A DNA stretch of 64,000 bases from Anaerolinea sp. (GTDB lineage Bacteria > Chloroflexota > Anaerolineae > Anaerolineales > Anaerolineaceae), in contig JARKPU010000074.1 in the NCBI GenBank assembly GCA_029975055.1, forward strand, positions 1 to 64,000, in the 5' to 3' direction. Shown piece by piece: positions 42,355 to 50,903 of the stretch. Below the pieces are notes generated by a model. The model ran no database searches, was not told the origin of the DNA, and worked only from the letters and a program-made list of their open reading frames with translations. The position numbers and the translations under genes are program-made. Positions within the stretch are counted from its first letter, which is position 1. Each line of letters opens with the position of its first letter.

Positions 42355-45102
42355 TCATTTGCGGCTCGGTTTCACCGGCAGCAGCTTCTCCAGCTCCACT
42401 GCCAGGAAGAGCACCAGGGTGGCCAGCAGCGTCACGCCCAGCTGGCCCAGGCTGAGCGGATGAGTCTCGAAGATCGGCTGCAAGAAAGGCACGTACACCA
42501 CTGCCATTTGCAGCGCAAAGGTGAGCACCACCGAGCCAAGCAGCAGGCGGTTGCTGAACAGGCCGGATTTAATCGCCGGCTGGCGCCCGCTGTGCACCGC
42601 CATCACGTTGCCCATCTGGGCCAGCGTGAGGGTTGTGAAGGCCATCGTCTGCCATTCGGCCTGCCCGGTGGCATAAGCCCAATAGCCCACACCCAGCGTC
42701 ACCACGCCGAGCATCGCGCCGATGAGCAGAATGCCGCGCCCCAGCCCCTGCCCAAAGATGCTCTCTTTGGGGTTGTAGGGCGGGCGGCGCATCGTGTTCG
42801 CCTCGGCCTTTTCAAAGGTCAACGCCAACCCGGGCAGCCCATCGGTCACCAGGTTCACCCAGAGGATTTGCAGCGGCAGGAGCGGCAGCGGCATCCCCAG
42901 GAAGGGCGCCACCAGCATGACGAGAATCTCGCCGATGTTGGAGCCGAGGGCATACTTGATGAACTTGCGAATGTTATCGTAGATGCGCCGGCCCTCTTCC
43001 ACCGCGGCGACGATGGTGGCAAAGTTATCATCCAGCAAGACCATATCGGCCGATTCCTTCGAAACATCGGTGCCTGTGATGCCCATGGCCACGCCGATAT
43101 CGGCCTTCTTCAGCGCCGGAGCATCGTTGACGCCGTCGCCGGTCATCGCCACAATCTCGCCGTTCGATTGGAGCGCCTCGACGATCTTCAGCTTGTGCTC
43201 CGGCGAGACGCGTGCAAAGACCGAAGTGTGCCTGGCTGCTTCCGCCAGCCGGGTCACGTCCATCTCGGCCAACTCGCGCCCGGTAACCACCTCGGCATTG
43301 TCGCTGATCCCCAGTTCGCGGGCAATCGAAACCGCCGTGAGCGGGTGATCGCCGGTGATCATAATCGGTCGGATGCCCGCTTCTTTGGCCGTGCGCACCG
43401 CATCGAACACCTCGGGGCGGGCCGGGTCGATCATGGCCGCCATGCCGATGAACACCAGCCGCTCTTCCAGCGGTTCGGCGGGGTTCGCGGTGTTCGTGTC
43501 GCCGCGCAGCTGGTAGGCCATGCCCAGCACGCGCATGCCGTTCTCGGCCAGGCGGTTGTTCGAGCTGCGAATGCGCTCCTGCCACGTCTCATCCAGCGGC
43601 ACAATGCACTCGCCGGTGAAGACACGGTCGCAAATTTCCAGCATGCCATCCACCGAGCCTTTGGTAAGGGCAATATACGGCGCTCCGGGCAGCTTCTCGT
43701 CCGAGTCGATGACGGCATGGATGGCAGGCAATGCACCTTGGGCGGGGCGCGCGTGGACGGTGGTCATGCGCTTGCGCTGCGAGTCGAAGGGCAGCTCGCT
43801 CAAGCGCGGCATGGCCTTTTCCAGGTCGGCCTTCCACAGGTTGGCGCGCGCCGCGGCGATGATCAGCGCCCCTTCCGTCGGGTCGCCCACCGAAACAAAC
43901 TCGCCGGGGTGGTTGGGTTCTTCTTCGAGCGCCGCGTCGTTGCACAGCGCCCCGGCCGCCAGCAGAAGCGCGATAGCCGGGTGCCTGACAAGCCCTTCAT
44001 TCGCGTCCTCGCGGTGCAGGCGCGAACTGAAGCCCACCACTTCCGATTTCAGATCCAGGCTGTGGTCGGCCACATCCAGGAGCGTCACGGTCATGCGGTT
44101 CTCGGTGAGCGTGCCGGTCTTATCCGAGCAGATCACCGTCACCGAGCCGAGCGCCTCGACGGCGGGCAGCTTGCGGATGAGCGCGTTGCGCCTGAGCATG
44201 GCCTGCGCTCCCAGCGCCAGGCCGATCGTCACCACCGTCGGCAGGCCCTCGGGCACAGCGGCCACAGCCATGCTGATGGCGGTGAGGAACATCAGGCGGA
44301 TTTCCTCGCCGCGCAGCAGGCCCAGGGTAAACACGACCGCCACAATGGCCAGCGCGGCAAAAGCCAGCGTGCGCGCCAGGTGTTCGAGCCGGCGCTGCAT
44401 GGGGGTGGCTTCTTGTTTCACCCCCTGGAGCAGCTCGGCGATGCGCCCAAGTTCGGTGTTCATGCCCGTCTCTGTGACGAGCAGCAGCCCGCGCCCGTAG
44501 GTGATCACCGTGCCCATAAAGGCGCGGTTGCGCTGGTCGCCGATCGCCAGTTTATCCTGGTGGAGGGCGGTGGTGAACTTTTCCACCGGCTCCGATTCTC
44601 CCGTCAACACCGCTTCTTGAATGCGCAGATTGGCGCTTTCGAGCAGGCGGCCGTCGGCAGGGACACGGTTGCCGGCTTCGAGCAGCACAAGATCGCCGGG
44701 CGCCACGTCGCGCGCGAGAATCTCTTGAATATGCCCGTCGCGGCGCACGCGCACGTGCGGCACGGCGATCTTCTTGAGCGCCTCCATCGCCTTTTCGGCG
44801 CGGTATTCCTGAGTGAAGCCGAGGATGGTGTTCAGGATGACGATCGCCAGGATGGCGACCGCATCTTCCATATCTTTAAGGAAAAAAGAAACCACCGCCG
44901 CGACGATCAGGACGATGGTCATAATGCCGGTCAGCTGCTCAAGGAGGATCTTCCAGGCGGGCTTGCCGCCGCGGTCAACCAGCTCATTCGGGCCATATTT
45001 CAACAGGCGCGCTTCGGCTTCGCTCTGCGAAAGGCCGCTTTCCAGCGAGACGTTCAGCTCCTGCAGCGCCTCAAAAGGTTCTTTTTTGTACCAGTCGGTC
45101 AT
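42355..45102 (-). CDS. P-type cation-transporting ATPase (P2A, Ca2+/Mn2+ type)
   Basis: A 915-residue ATPase with about ten membrane helices. Landmarks are the N-terminal GLSQSEAEARLLKYGPNEL cation-ATPase domain, TGES in the actuator domain, AAVPEGLP in helix 4 (the PEGL ion-site motif of SERCA/PMR1-type pumps), the phosphorylated Asp in SDKTGTLTENR and TGDGVNDAPALKKADIG in the hinge. It should export Ca2+ or Mn2+. ATG 45102 has a GGAGG site 5 nt away; the frame extends upstream only through the riboswitch leader. Control by a yybP-ykoY element supports a manganese-efflux role. Confidence 0.93.
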   Translation of the reverse strand: MTDWYKKEPFEALQELNVSLESGLSQSEAEARLLKYGPNELVDRGGKPAWKILLEQLTGIMTIVLIVAAVVSFFLKDMEDAVAILAIVILNTILGFTQEYRAEKAMEALKKIAVPHVRVRRDGHIQEILARDVAPGDLVLLEAGNRVPADGRLLESANLRIQEAVLTGESEPVEKFTTALHQDKLAIGDQRNRAFMGTVITYGRGLLLVTETGMNTELGRIAELLQGVKQEATPMQRRLEHLARTLAFAALAIVAVVFTLGLLRGEEIRLMFLTAISMAVAAVPEGLPTVVTIGLALGAQAMLRRNALIRKLPAVEALGSVTVICSDKTGTLTENRMTVTLLDVADHSLDLKSEVVGFSSRLHREDANEGLVRHPAIALLLAAGALCNDAALEEEPNHPGEFVSVGDPTEGALIIAAARANLWKADLEKAMPRLSELPFDSQRKRMTTVHARPAQGALPAIHAVIDSDEKLPGAPYIALTKGSVDGMLEICDRVFTGECIVPLDETWQERIRSSNNRLAENGMRVLGMAYQLRGDTNTANPAEPLEERLVFIGMAAMIDPARPEVFDAVRTAKEAGIRPIMITGDHPLTAVSIARELGISDNAEVVTGRELAEMDVTRLAEAARHTSVFARVSPEHKLKIVEALQSNGEIVAMTGDGVNDAPALKKADIGVAMGITGTDVSKESADMVLLDDNFATIVAAVEEGRRIYDNIRKFIKYALGSNIGEILVMLVAPFLGMPLPLLPLQILWVNLVTDGLPGLALTFEKAEANTMRRPPYNPKESIFGQGLGRGILLIGAMLGVVTLGVGYWAYATGQAEWQTMAFTTLTLAQMGNVMAVHSGRQPAIKSGLFSNRLLLGSVVLTFALQMAVVYVPFLQPIFETHPLSLGQLGVTLLATLVLFLAVELEKLLPVKPSRK

Positions 45103-45129
45103 GCATACCTCCAGAGAATTAACAAAAAA

Positions 45130-45160
45130 GACCACCATCATTATATCGATGACGGTGGTC
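45130..45160 (-). terminator. Riboswitch expression-platform terminator
   Basis: On the minus strand GACCACCGTCAT (45149-45160) pairs with ATGATGGTGGTC (45130-45141) with one wobble and is followed by TTTTTTG. It lies 27 nt before the ATPase ATG, so it can shut off transcription unless the upstream aptamer prevents the hairpin. Confidence 0.85.
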
Positions 45161-45256
45161 TCGCACACAAGGTCCGTGTGGGCAACCGAGAGCGTTGGCT
45201 CTGTCTTGACGGCGGCCCAACCTGCCGGTGGCAGGCAGCTACTCCCCAATCCGGTG
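45161..45256 (-). promoter_or_regulatory. yybP-ykoY (manganese) riboswitch aptamer
   Basis: The leader carries the class hallmark TTGGGGAGTAGC (minus strand, ending about 45238), then a hairpin (CTGCC/GGCAG), and the second conserved segment CCGTCAAGACAGAGC. A terminator hairpin follows directly, and the controlled gene is a P-type Ca2+/Mn2+ pump, a typical regulon member. In known cases Mn2+ binding turns exporter expression on. Confidence 0.85.
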
Positions 45257-45259
45257 ATG

Positions 45260-45265
45260 ATTGTA
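45260..45265 (-). promoter_or_regulatory. -10 box TACAAT (extended) for the riboswitch-ATPase transcript
   Basis: TGA-TACAAT on the minus strand, a few nt before the aptamer. The extended TGn element compensates for a poor -35. Confidence 0.55.
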
Positions 45266-45315
45266 TCATAAACCGGTCGGGCGGGTAGAAACCTGTACAA
45301 TCCCTTGATCCAGGT

Positions 45316-46128
45316 TCACTTTACTGCCGTTCCTCTTTCCACTGAGCGGGGCGAGAAGGCGCCTCTGGCCGCCCTGCCCGCCAGGGTCAGCGCCCGCACC
45401 GCGCGCCAGAAGGCCACCGAGGCCATGCCGTGCGCCAGCGCGGCAAAGAGCGGCGGCGTCTGGAAGGTATAGTACGTCCAGCACTGCCGCGTGGTGCCCC
45501 ACCGTTCGAGGAAGTAGCCCAGCGCCGATCCGCCAATGAAGGTGAGCAGCATCTCGCGCTTTTGAACGGGCGTGAAGATCAAGAAGGCGCACAGGAACAG
45601 CGCCATCTGCGTCAGCGAAAGGCCGCGCGTGGGCCAGACAAACCCCAGCATGAGCGCATAAAAGCCCAGGAAGACCCCCCAGTACGCCCCGCGCACCCAC
45701 GCTTCCGGGATGCGCTCCGTGATGCGTTTCAGCCCAGACCGCAACCGGTCGATGGAAAGCGCTGCAATCGGCCAGGCCGGGATGATCCACAGCGGCGGGC
45801 GTTCGAGGGTAAAGTAATTCCACAGGCGGGTCTGCGTGCCCCAGGCTTCGATCACCAGCCCCCCGGCCAGGCCCACCAGCGCGAGCGGCAGGTCGCGACG
45901 CAAATCGGCGCCCGCCATGATGAGGAGCGACATGGCGGCAAAGATGCCCAGCAGCAGCCAGTCGAATTGCACCCAAAACGGGTAAGCCGGGTTGTAGGCC
46001 GCCCAATACTCCACCACCAGCGGCCACCAGGCATAGACGATGACCCCCAGGAGCAGGATGAAGCTGCTCATCAGCCAGTAGCTGGTGCGGTTCCAGCCAA
46101 GCAGCGCCGCCAGCCGCCTGGGAATCAC
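45316..46128 (-). CDS. Multi-pass membrane protein of unknown function (GTG start)
   Basis: A 270-residue protein with about eight hydrophobic helices and many Trp/Tyr residues at helix ends (WAAYNPAYPFWVQFDW, GYFLERWGTTRQCWTYYTF). I do not recognise the family. GTG 46128 is chosen because it begins 1 nt after the VanZ stop, and the upstream part of the frame overlaps the VanZ gene in another frame and is not protein-like. It is the last gene of an esterase, VanZ and membrane-protein operon. Confidence 0.7.
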   Translation of the reverse strand: MIPRRLAALLGWNRTSYWLMSSFILLLGVIVYAWWPLVVEYWAAYNPAYPFWVQFDWLLLGIFAAMSLLIMAGADLRRDLPLALVGLAGGLVIEAWGTQTRLWNYFTLERPPLWIIPAWPIAALSIDRLRSGLKRITERIPEAWVRGAYWGVFLGFYALMLGFVWPTRGLSLTQMALFLCAFLIFTPVQKREMLLTFIGGSALGYFLERWGTTRQCWTYYTFQTPPLFAALAHGMASVAFWRAVRALTLAGRAARGAFSPRSVERGTAVK

Positions 46129-46129
46129 G

Positions 46130-46567
46130 TCAGCGGCCCCTTCTGAGCCGCAGCAGCCAGGCAGCCAGCCCGCCGAGGAACGCCCCGGAAACATCCAGGG
46201 CCAAATCGAAGAGCTGGAAGGTGCGCCCGGGGACGAAGAGCTGGTGGGCTTCATCCAGCAGCGCGTAAGCGGCCGCCAGCCCGAGCGCCGCCGCGCCGCT
46301 GCGCAGCCCGGCAGGGCTTTGCCACACCACCGCGCGGAAGCTCAGCCCCCCAAGCACGGCATATTCCAGCAGGTGAGAGAACCGGCCGATGGTCTCTTCA
46401 TCGCAGAGCGCACCCAGGCGGGCCGCCGCGCACCTGCCCTCCCAGCCGCCCGGGAGCGCCTGGTAAGGGTCGCTCGAGGAGGAGAAGGCAAAGATCACGC
46501 CCATCCACAGCAAGAGCGGCCCCCAGCGCTGTAAGAAGCGCAGCAGAAGCATTCCGGGGCGCGTCAC
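46130..46567 (-). CDS. VanZ-like family membrane protein
   Basis: A 145-residue protein with four helices. The VanZ signature is clear in FSHLLEYAVLGGL and DEAHQLFVPGRTFQLFDLALDVSG (cited by its DEAHQ, PGR and D-x3-D positions, about 100-122). VanZ proteins are linked to low-level glycopeptide resistance in some hosts, but most copies have unknown roles. It overlaps the esterase gene by 4 nt and precedes the next gene by 1 nt. Confidence 0.87.
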   Translation of the reverse strand: MTRPGMLLLRFLQRWGPLLLWMGVIFAFSSSSDPYQALPGGWEGRCAAARLGALCDEETIGRFSHLLEYAVLGGLSFRAVVWQSPAGLRSGAAALGLAAAYALLDEAHQLFVPGRTFQLFDLALDVSGAFLGGLAAWLLRLRRGR

Positions 46568-47538
46568 AGCTCCATCAAGAAGCGGAAGATGTGGTCGTTC
46601 ACCCCGGGCAGCCCTTCGTGGCCGAAATCGGGGTAGATCACCATCTCCTTGGGCGCAGTGATTTTGTTATACGCCGCGAACTGGGTGGACGGCGGGCAGA
46701 TGGTATCCATCAGGCCGATCGTCCACAGCACCTCCGCCCGGATGCGCGGGGCGAGGTTCTGGATATCCACGTAGCCGAGCTGCTCGAAGATGCGTTCTTC
46801 GCGCTCGTGGGTGGGGTCGAAGTGACGGAAGAACTCCTTCAGTTCGGCATAGGCAGCCACCGCCTGGTCCATCTCCCACACGCGCTTGTAATCGCTCAAG
46901 AAGGGGAAGACCGGCGCCGCCCGCCGGATGCGTGGCTCGAGCGCAGCGCAGGCCACCGTCAGCGCGCCGCCCTGGCTGCCGCCGGTGGCCCCCACGCGCG
47001 CGTCATCCACCTCGGGCATCTGCATGACGATCCGCGCCAACTGGGCCGTATCGAGGAAAATCTGCCGGAAGAGCAGCTTTTCGGGCCTGCCGCCGAGTGC
47101 GTCATCCAGCCCGCGGATGATGTGCCCGTGGTGGGTATTGCCGCTCACCCCGCCGCGGTCCTCTGAAAGGCCGCCCTGCCCGCGGCAATCGAGCGCCGCC
47201 ACGGTGAAGCCCTGCCCGACGTAATTGAGCTTATCGGACCAGTCGCCCGAGTCGCCCGAATAACCGTGGAACAACAGCACCGCCGGGTGCGGGGCAGAGG
47301 CATGCCTGGGGCGCAGCAGCTTGGCATGCACGCGCGCGCCGCCCACGCCGTCAAAATACAGGTGGAAGCATTCGGCGGTCGCGGTCTGGAATTCTGCCGG
47401 AACCAGCTCCACGCGCCCATCCAGCGCGCGCATCTCGGCCAGGGCAGAATCCCAATAAGCATCGAAATCCGCCGGGCGCGGGTTGATGCCGGTGTACGTC
47501 TTCAGCCGGTCTAATGGAAAATCAAAGGTCAATGGCAT
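46564..47538 (-). CDS. Acetylxylan esterase/cephalosporin-C deacetylase family (AXE1, CE7)
   Basis: A 324-residue CE7-type alpha/beta hydrolase. The nucleophile Ser lies in GATGGSQGGAL (about residue 183), the acid Asp is in GLMDTICPP, and the base His is in DFGHEGLP near the end. The early RVHAKLLRP strand, the RGQGG turn and LDCRGQ match the family. It removes acetyl groups from xylo-oligosaccharides or antibiotics. No signal peptide is present. ATG 47538 has an AAGGAG site. It is the first gene of the operon; a role with the GH31 enzyme in hemicellulose use is possible. Confidence 0.9.
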   Translation of the reverse strand: MPLTFDFPLDRLKTYTGINPRPADFDAYWDSALAEMRALDGRVELVPAEFQTATAECFHLYFDGVGGARVHAKLLRPRHASAPHPAVLLFHGYSGDSGDWSDKLNYVGQGFTVAALDCRGQGGLSEDRGGVSGNTHHGHIIRGLDDALGGRPEKLLFRQIFLDTAQLARIVMQMPEVDDARVGATGGSQGGALTVACAALEPRIRRAAPVFPFLSDYKRVWEMDQAVAAYAELKEFFRHFDPTHEREERIFEQLGYVDIQNLAPRIRAEVLWTIGLMDTICPPSTQFAAYNKITAPKEMVIYPDFGHEGLPGVNDHIFRFLMEL

Positions 47539-47588
47539 GCGGTACTCCTTGACAAACATGTCGGGGGAAGTCTGGCTTGTTGGATACG

Positions 47589-47594
47589 ATTGTA
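47589..47594 (-). promoter_or_regulatory. -10 box TACAAT for the esterase operon
   Basis: TACAAT on the minus strand about 50 nt before ATG 47538, giving a short leader with an AAGGAG ribosome site. Confidence 0.45.
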
Positions 47595-47628
47595 CTCTTG
47601 TTCACACACCGGCCGCCAGGAAACCGAC

Positions 47629-47683
47629 GCATAAAACCGGAATTTGATGCCCGGTCTCCGGGGGCAAATTCTGCGTTTTATGC
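47629..47683. repeat. 55-bp imperfect inverted repeat
   Basis: GCATAAAACCGGAATTTG (47629-47646) pairs with CAAATTCTGCGTTTTATGC (47665-47683) with a small internal bulge, and an inner CCCGG/CCGGG stem caps it. It lies upstream of the esterase promoter. No T-tract makes it an obvious terminator. Confidence 0.7.
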
Positions 47684-47874
47684 TAAGATAAATGCATATT
47701 TTCCGGTTCTCGCGGGTTCTATTTGTATTGATTTGGGGCGGATTTTGGTTGGTGGTCTGAGTTTTCCACAATCATTGAGCGTTCGCCGTTATGAGCAAGG
47801 CTTCCAGGCTGGCTTACCGCCCTCGAAAACCCATCCAGCCCCTGAAACCTGCCAGTCATGGGTAATGTGCACTG

Positions 47875-47916
47875 TTTTCTGTACTATGTGGGGCAAACCC
47901 CACATAGTACAGAAAA
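47875..47916. repeat. Palindromic repeat, copy C: perfect 19-bp hairpin
   Basis: TTTTCTGTACTATGTGGGG (47875-47893) pairs without any mismatch with 47898-47916 around loop CAAA. A 9-bp direct repeat CCAGTCATG lies at 47852-47860 and 47930-47938, nearly equidistant from the stem ends. Flanks resemble those of copy B. Confidence 0.85.
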
Positions 47917-48003
47917 ATAGACACACCGTCCAGTCATGAGGGGTCTTCGTGCCGCCTTGTGCGAATCACATAGGCCGCTCTGGAGTACTGGTGAGATGAA
48001 TTG

Positions 48004-50901
48004 ATGACCCTAAACGCCTCATCCGTCATTTCTTTTGCAGCCTTTGGATGCTATGGTGTTTTACTATGGCTTGTCCTCGCGCGCTACTCGCGCAACCGCA
48101 CAAGCCGTTTTTTTGCTTATTACCTGGCGAGCATGCTCGTCTGGAGCTTCGGCTCCTTCATGATGTTCAGCATTGTCGATATCTCAACCACCCTTTTCTG
48201 GAACCGTTTTATGTTGATCGGCTCGGCCGCCATGCCGATCGCCTTCTTTGGCTTTGTCCAGGCTTTTTTAATGCAATATCGCACCGCCTGGCTGTGGTTC
48301 GGGGGCATCCTCTACGCCGCCACGCAGGTTCTGAACGCTTTGGGGCTGGTCATCACCGGCTCCATCGTGGCGGTCGACAAAGTTTTTTTCATGTACGGGC
48401 CGGCGATCACCTTCGTCTCTGCCTCGTGGTTGTTCTTCATCGGGTTTTCGGGCTACCTGCTCCTGCGCGAATACCGGCGCACGACCGACTTCCCAAACAA
48501 GAACCGCATCAAATACCTGCTCGTCTCCTTGCTGTTCATTTTCATCGGCAGCCTCACCAACGCCACCATTTTGCAGCATTACCCGGTGGATATCACGTTT
48601 AACATCCTCTCCGCCGGGCTGATCGCCTACGCCATTCTCCGCCACCGGCTCCTGGATATCAACATCGTCGTCCGCAAGAGCCTGCTCTACTCCATCCCGT
48701 CCGCCATCATCGGGACGGTTTACTTTCTGGTGATTTTCCTGGCGATGCGCATCTTCCACCTGATCAACAGCACCAGCATCTTCATCCTGGCGCTCGCGGT
48801 GGCCGTGCTGGCGGCGATGCTGGCCCAGCCCTTCCAGGCATCGGCGCAGAATTTCATCGACCGGCTCTTCTACCGCGAGAAATACGACGCCAACCAGATG
48901 CTGCAGCGCCTGAGCCAGTCGATCTCCACCGTGCTCGATCTCGACCGGCTCACCCAGGTGATCCTCAGCGAAATCACCGCCACGCTGCACATCCAGCACG
49001 CCGGCTTTTACCTGCGCCGCGGTGAGCTCGGCGAATTTTACCTGATGGCCCAATCGGGCATGCAGGTGGACGACCAAAAGCTGAGCAGCAACCACCCGTT
49101 GATCCAGGCTTTCAACAACGGCAGCCAGTACATCACCCGCATCGACCTCGATATCCTGCCTCAGTTTCGCTCGCTGTGGAACCAGGAGAAGAGCGAACTG
49201 GAGCAGACCAAAGCCGCGCTCTTCCTGCCGCTGCGTTCCAAAGGCAACCTGATCGGCATCCTCGCCGTCGGGCCGAAACAATCGGGGTTGACCTTCTCTC
49301 AGGATGACCTTTACGTCTTGATGAACCTGGCCAACCAGATGGCCGCCACCATCGAGAACGCGATGCTCTTCGCCTCAGAGGCGCGCCGCCGCCGCGAAGC
49401 CGAAACCCTGCAGGTGGTGCTCACGCAGCTCACCTCCGACCTCGACCTGGAGCAGGTGCTCGATAACATCCTCGTCAACCTCGCCCCGGTGATTCCTTAT
49501 GACAGCGCCTGCATCTTCCTCCTGCAGGGCGACCATCTCATATCGGTGGCGGGGCGCGGCTTCGAGAACTCGGATAAAATCATCGGGCAGGAGCATCCTG
49601 CCGCTGAAGACCAGCTCTTCCTTGAGATGCAGCAAACCCGCGCTCCGGTGATGATTCCGGATGTATCTGCTTCACATGTTTATAGAGGATATGGCAATAC
49701 GCAGGATACGCAGAGCTGGATGGGCGTTCCGCTCATCGCTCGCGGCGTGGTCATCGGCTGCCTGACGCTCGACAGCAAAAAAGTGAACACCTACCGCGAG
49801 GCGGAGCAATCGACTCTCGCCCTGGCTTTCGCCAGCCACGCCTCGGTGGCCATCGAAAACGCGCGCCTGTTCCGCGTGGAACGCGAGCAGCGCCAGCTGG
49901 CCGAAGCGCTGCGCGAGATCGGCACCGTGCTGAGCACCACGCTCGATTTCGACAACGTCCTCGACTTGCTCCTCGACCAGGTCGGGCGCATCGTGCCCTA
50001 TTCGATCGCCAACATCATGCTCATCGAAGGCGGGCGCATCCGCATCGCGCGCACCCGCTTCCAGGAGACGATCGACCCCAAGGCCGCCCAACTGCTCAAA
50101 ACCCTCCCCTTCAACATCTCGCCGGCGCCCAACCTGTATTACATGGTCGATACCGCCCAGCCGCTGGCGATCCCGGTTGTGCCGGTGAACTGTGATTGGA
50201 TCGAAAGCCCCGTGCCCATCCGCTCGTGGGTCGGCGCACCGATCGTCGTCAAAGGGCGGGCCATCGCCTGCTTCTCGCTCTCTTCCCTCGAACCCGATTT
50301 TTACCGCAAGCGGCACGCCGAATTGCTATCGGTTTTCGCCGGGCAGGCCGCCCTGGCGCTGCAAAATGCGCGCCTCTTCGCCGAAATTCAACAGCTCGCC
50401 ATGGTGGATGACCTGACGGGCATCTATAACCGCCGCCACTTCTTCGAGCTCGGCGAGCATGAGTTCCACCGCGCGCAGCGCTATAACCGCCCGCTGGCCG
50501 TCATCATGCTCGACCTGGACCACTTCAAAACCGTCAACGACACTTACGGCCACGCCGTGGGCGACCAGGTGCTGCGCATGCTGGCCGAGCGCTGCCGCTC
50601 GAACATCCGCGAGGTCGATATCCTGGGCAGGTATGGCGGCGAGGAGTTCACCATCATCCTGCCGGAAGCCGGCCCGAACGAAGCTCAGATGATCTCTGAG
50701 CGCCTGCGCAAGCACATTGCCCGCATGCCCATCACCACCACGGCGGGGCCCATTTCCATCACCATCAGCCTGGGCACGGCCAACCTTTCGGCGGATATTC
50801 CCAACCTGAGCAAGTTAATCGACTGCGCCGATTTCGCCATGTATGAGGCGAAACGCCGGGGCAGAAATATCGTTTGCATCTATGAAGAGGTAGCCAGTTA
50901 A
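48004..50901 (+). CDS. Membrane diguanylate cyclase: 7TM sensor, three GAF domains, GGDEF
   Basis: A 965-residue protein. Residues 1-225 are seven membrane helices of the histidine-kinase 7TM sensor type (SVISFAAFGCYGVLLW, YAILRHRLLDINIVVRKSL at the end). Two more hydrophobic segments follow (about 230-280). GAF domains occupy roughly 310-455, 470-630 and 635-790, and the GGDEF domain (800-960) has GRYGGEEF plus an RxxD (REVD) inhibitory site. It should make c-di-GMP. ATG 48004 is preferred to TTG 48001. The 7TM and first GAF half is closely paralogous to the HD-GYP protein at 53275. First gene of a four-gene operon; 2 nt before the methyltransferase. Confidence 0.9.
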   Translation: MTLNASSVISFAAFGCYGVLLWLVLARYSRNRTSRFFAYYLASMLVWSFGSFMMFSIVDISTTLFWNRFMLIGSAAMPIAFFGFVQAFLMQYRTAWLWFGGILYAATQVLNALGLVITGSIVAVDKVFFMYGPAITFVSASWLFFIGFSGYLLLREYRRTTDFPNKNRIKYLLVSLLFIFIGSLTNATILQHYPVDITFNILSAGLIAYAILRHRLLDINIVVRKSLLYSIPSAIIGTVYFLVIFLAMRIFHLINSTSIFILALAVAVLAAMLAQPFQASAQNFIDRLFYREKYDANQMLQRLSQSISTVLDLDRLTQVILSEITATLHIQHAGFYLRRGELGEFYLMAQSGMQVDDQKLSSNHPLIQAFNNGSQYITRIDLDILPQFRSLWNQEKSELEQTKAALFLPLRSKGNLIGILAVGPKQSGLTFSQDDLYVLMNLANQMAATIENAMLFASEARRRREAETLQVVLTQLTSDLDLEQVLDNILVNLAPVIPYDSACIFLLQGDHLISVAGRGFENSDKIIGQEHPAAEDQLFLEMQQTRAPVMIPDVSASHVYRGYGNTQDTQSWMGVPLIARGVVIGCLTLDSKKVNTYREAEQSTLALAFASHASVAIENARLFRVEREQRQLAEALREIGTVLSTTLDFDNVLDLLLDQVGRIVPYSIANIMLIEGGRIRIARTRFQETIDPKAAQLLKTLPFNISPAPNLYYMVDTAQPLAIPVVPVNCDWIESPVPIRSWVGAPIVVKGRAIACFSLSSLEPDFYRKRHAELLSVFAGQAALALQNARLFAEIQQLAMVDDLTGIYNRRHFFELGEHEFHRAQRYNRPLAVIMLDLDHFKTVNDTYGHAVGDQVLRMLAERCRSNIREVDILGRYGGEEFTIILPEAGPNEAQMISERLRKHIARMPITTTAGPISITISLGTANLSADIPNLSKLIDCADFAMYEAKRRGRNIVCIYEEVAS

Positions 50902-50903
50902 CT

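Larger units (their letters stand above)
47539..48003. other. 465-bp intergenic region with two large hairpins, no gene
   Basis: It holds a -10-like TACAAT on the minus strand (47589-47594) for the esterase operon, a 55-bp hairpin (47629-47683) and palindromic repeat C (47875-47916). Reading frames that cross it run through both palindromes and show no protein-like composition. No clear promoter for the cyclase operon at 48004 was recognised. Confidence 0.7.

Noticed and set aside
42178..45288. Very long open frame on the plus strand, antisense to the P-type ATPase gene
   Set aside because: The composition (His/Arg/Gly/Gln-rich) has no domain and arises from the codon bias of a GC-rich gene on the other strand; it also runs through the riboswitch and the terminators.
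47577..47939. 120-codon plus-strand frame in the intergenic region
   Set aside because: It reads through both large palindromes, has no ribosome site and lacks protein-like features.
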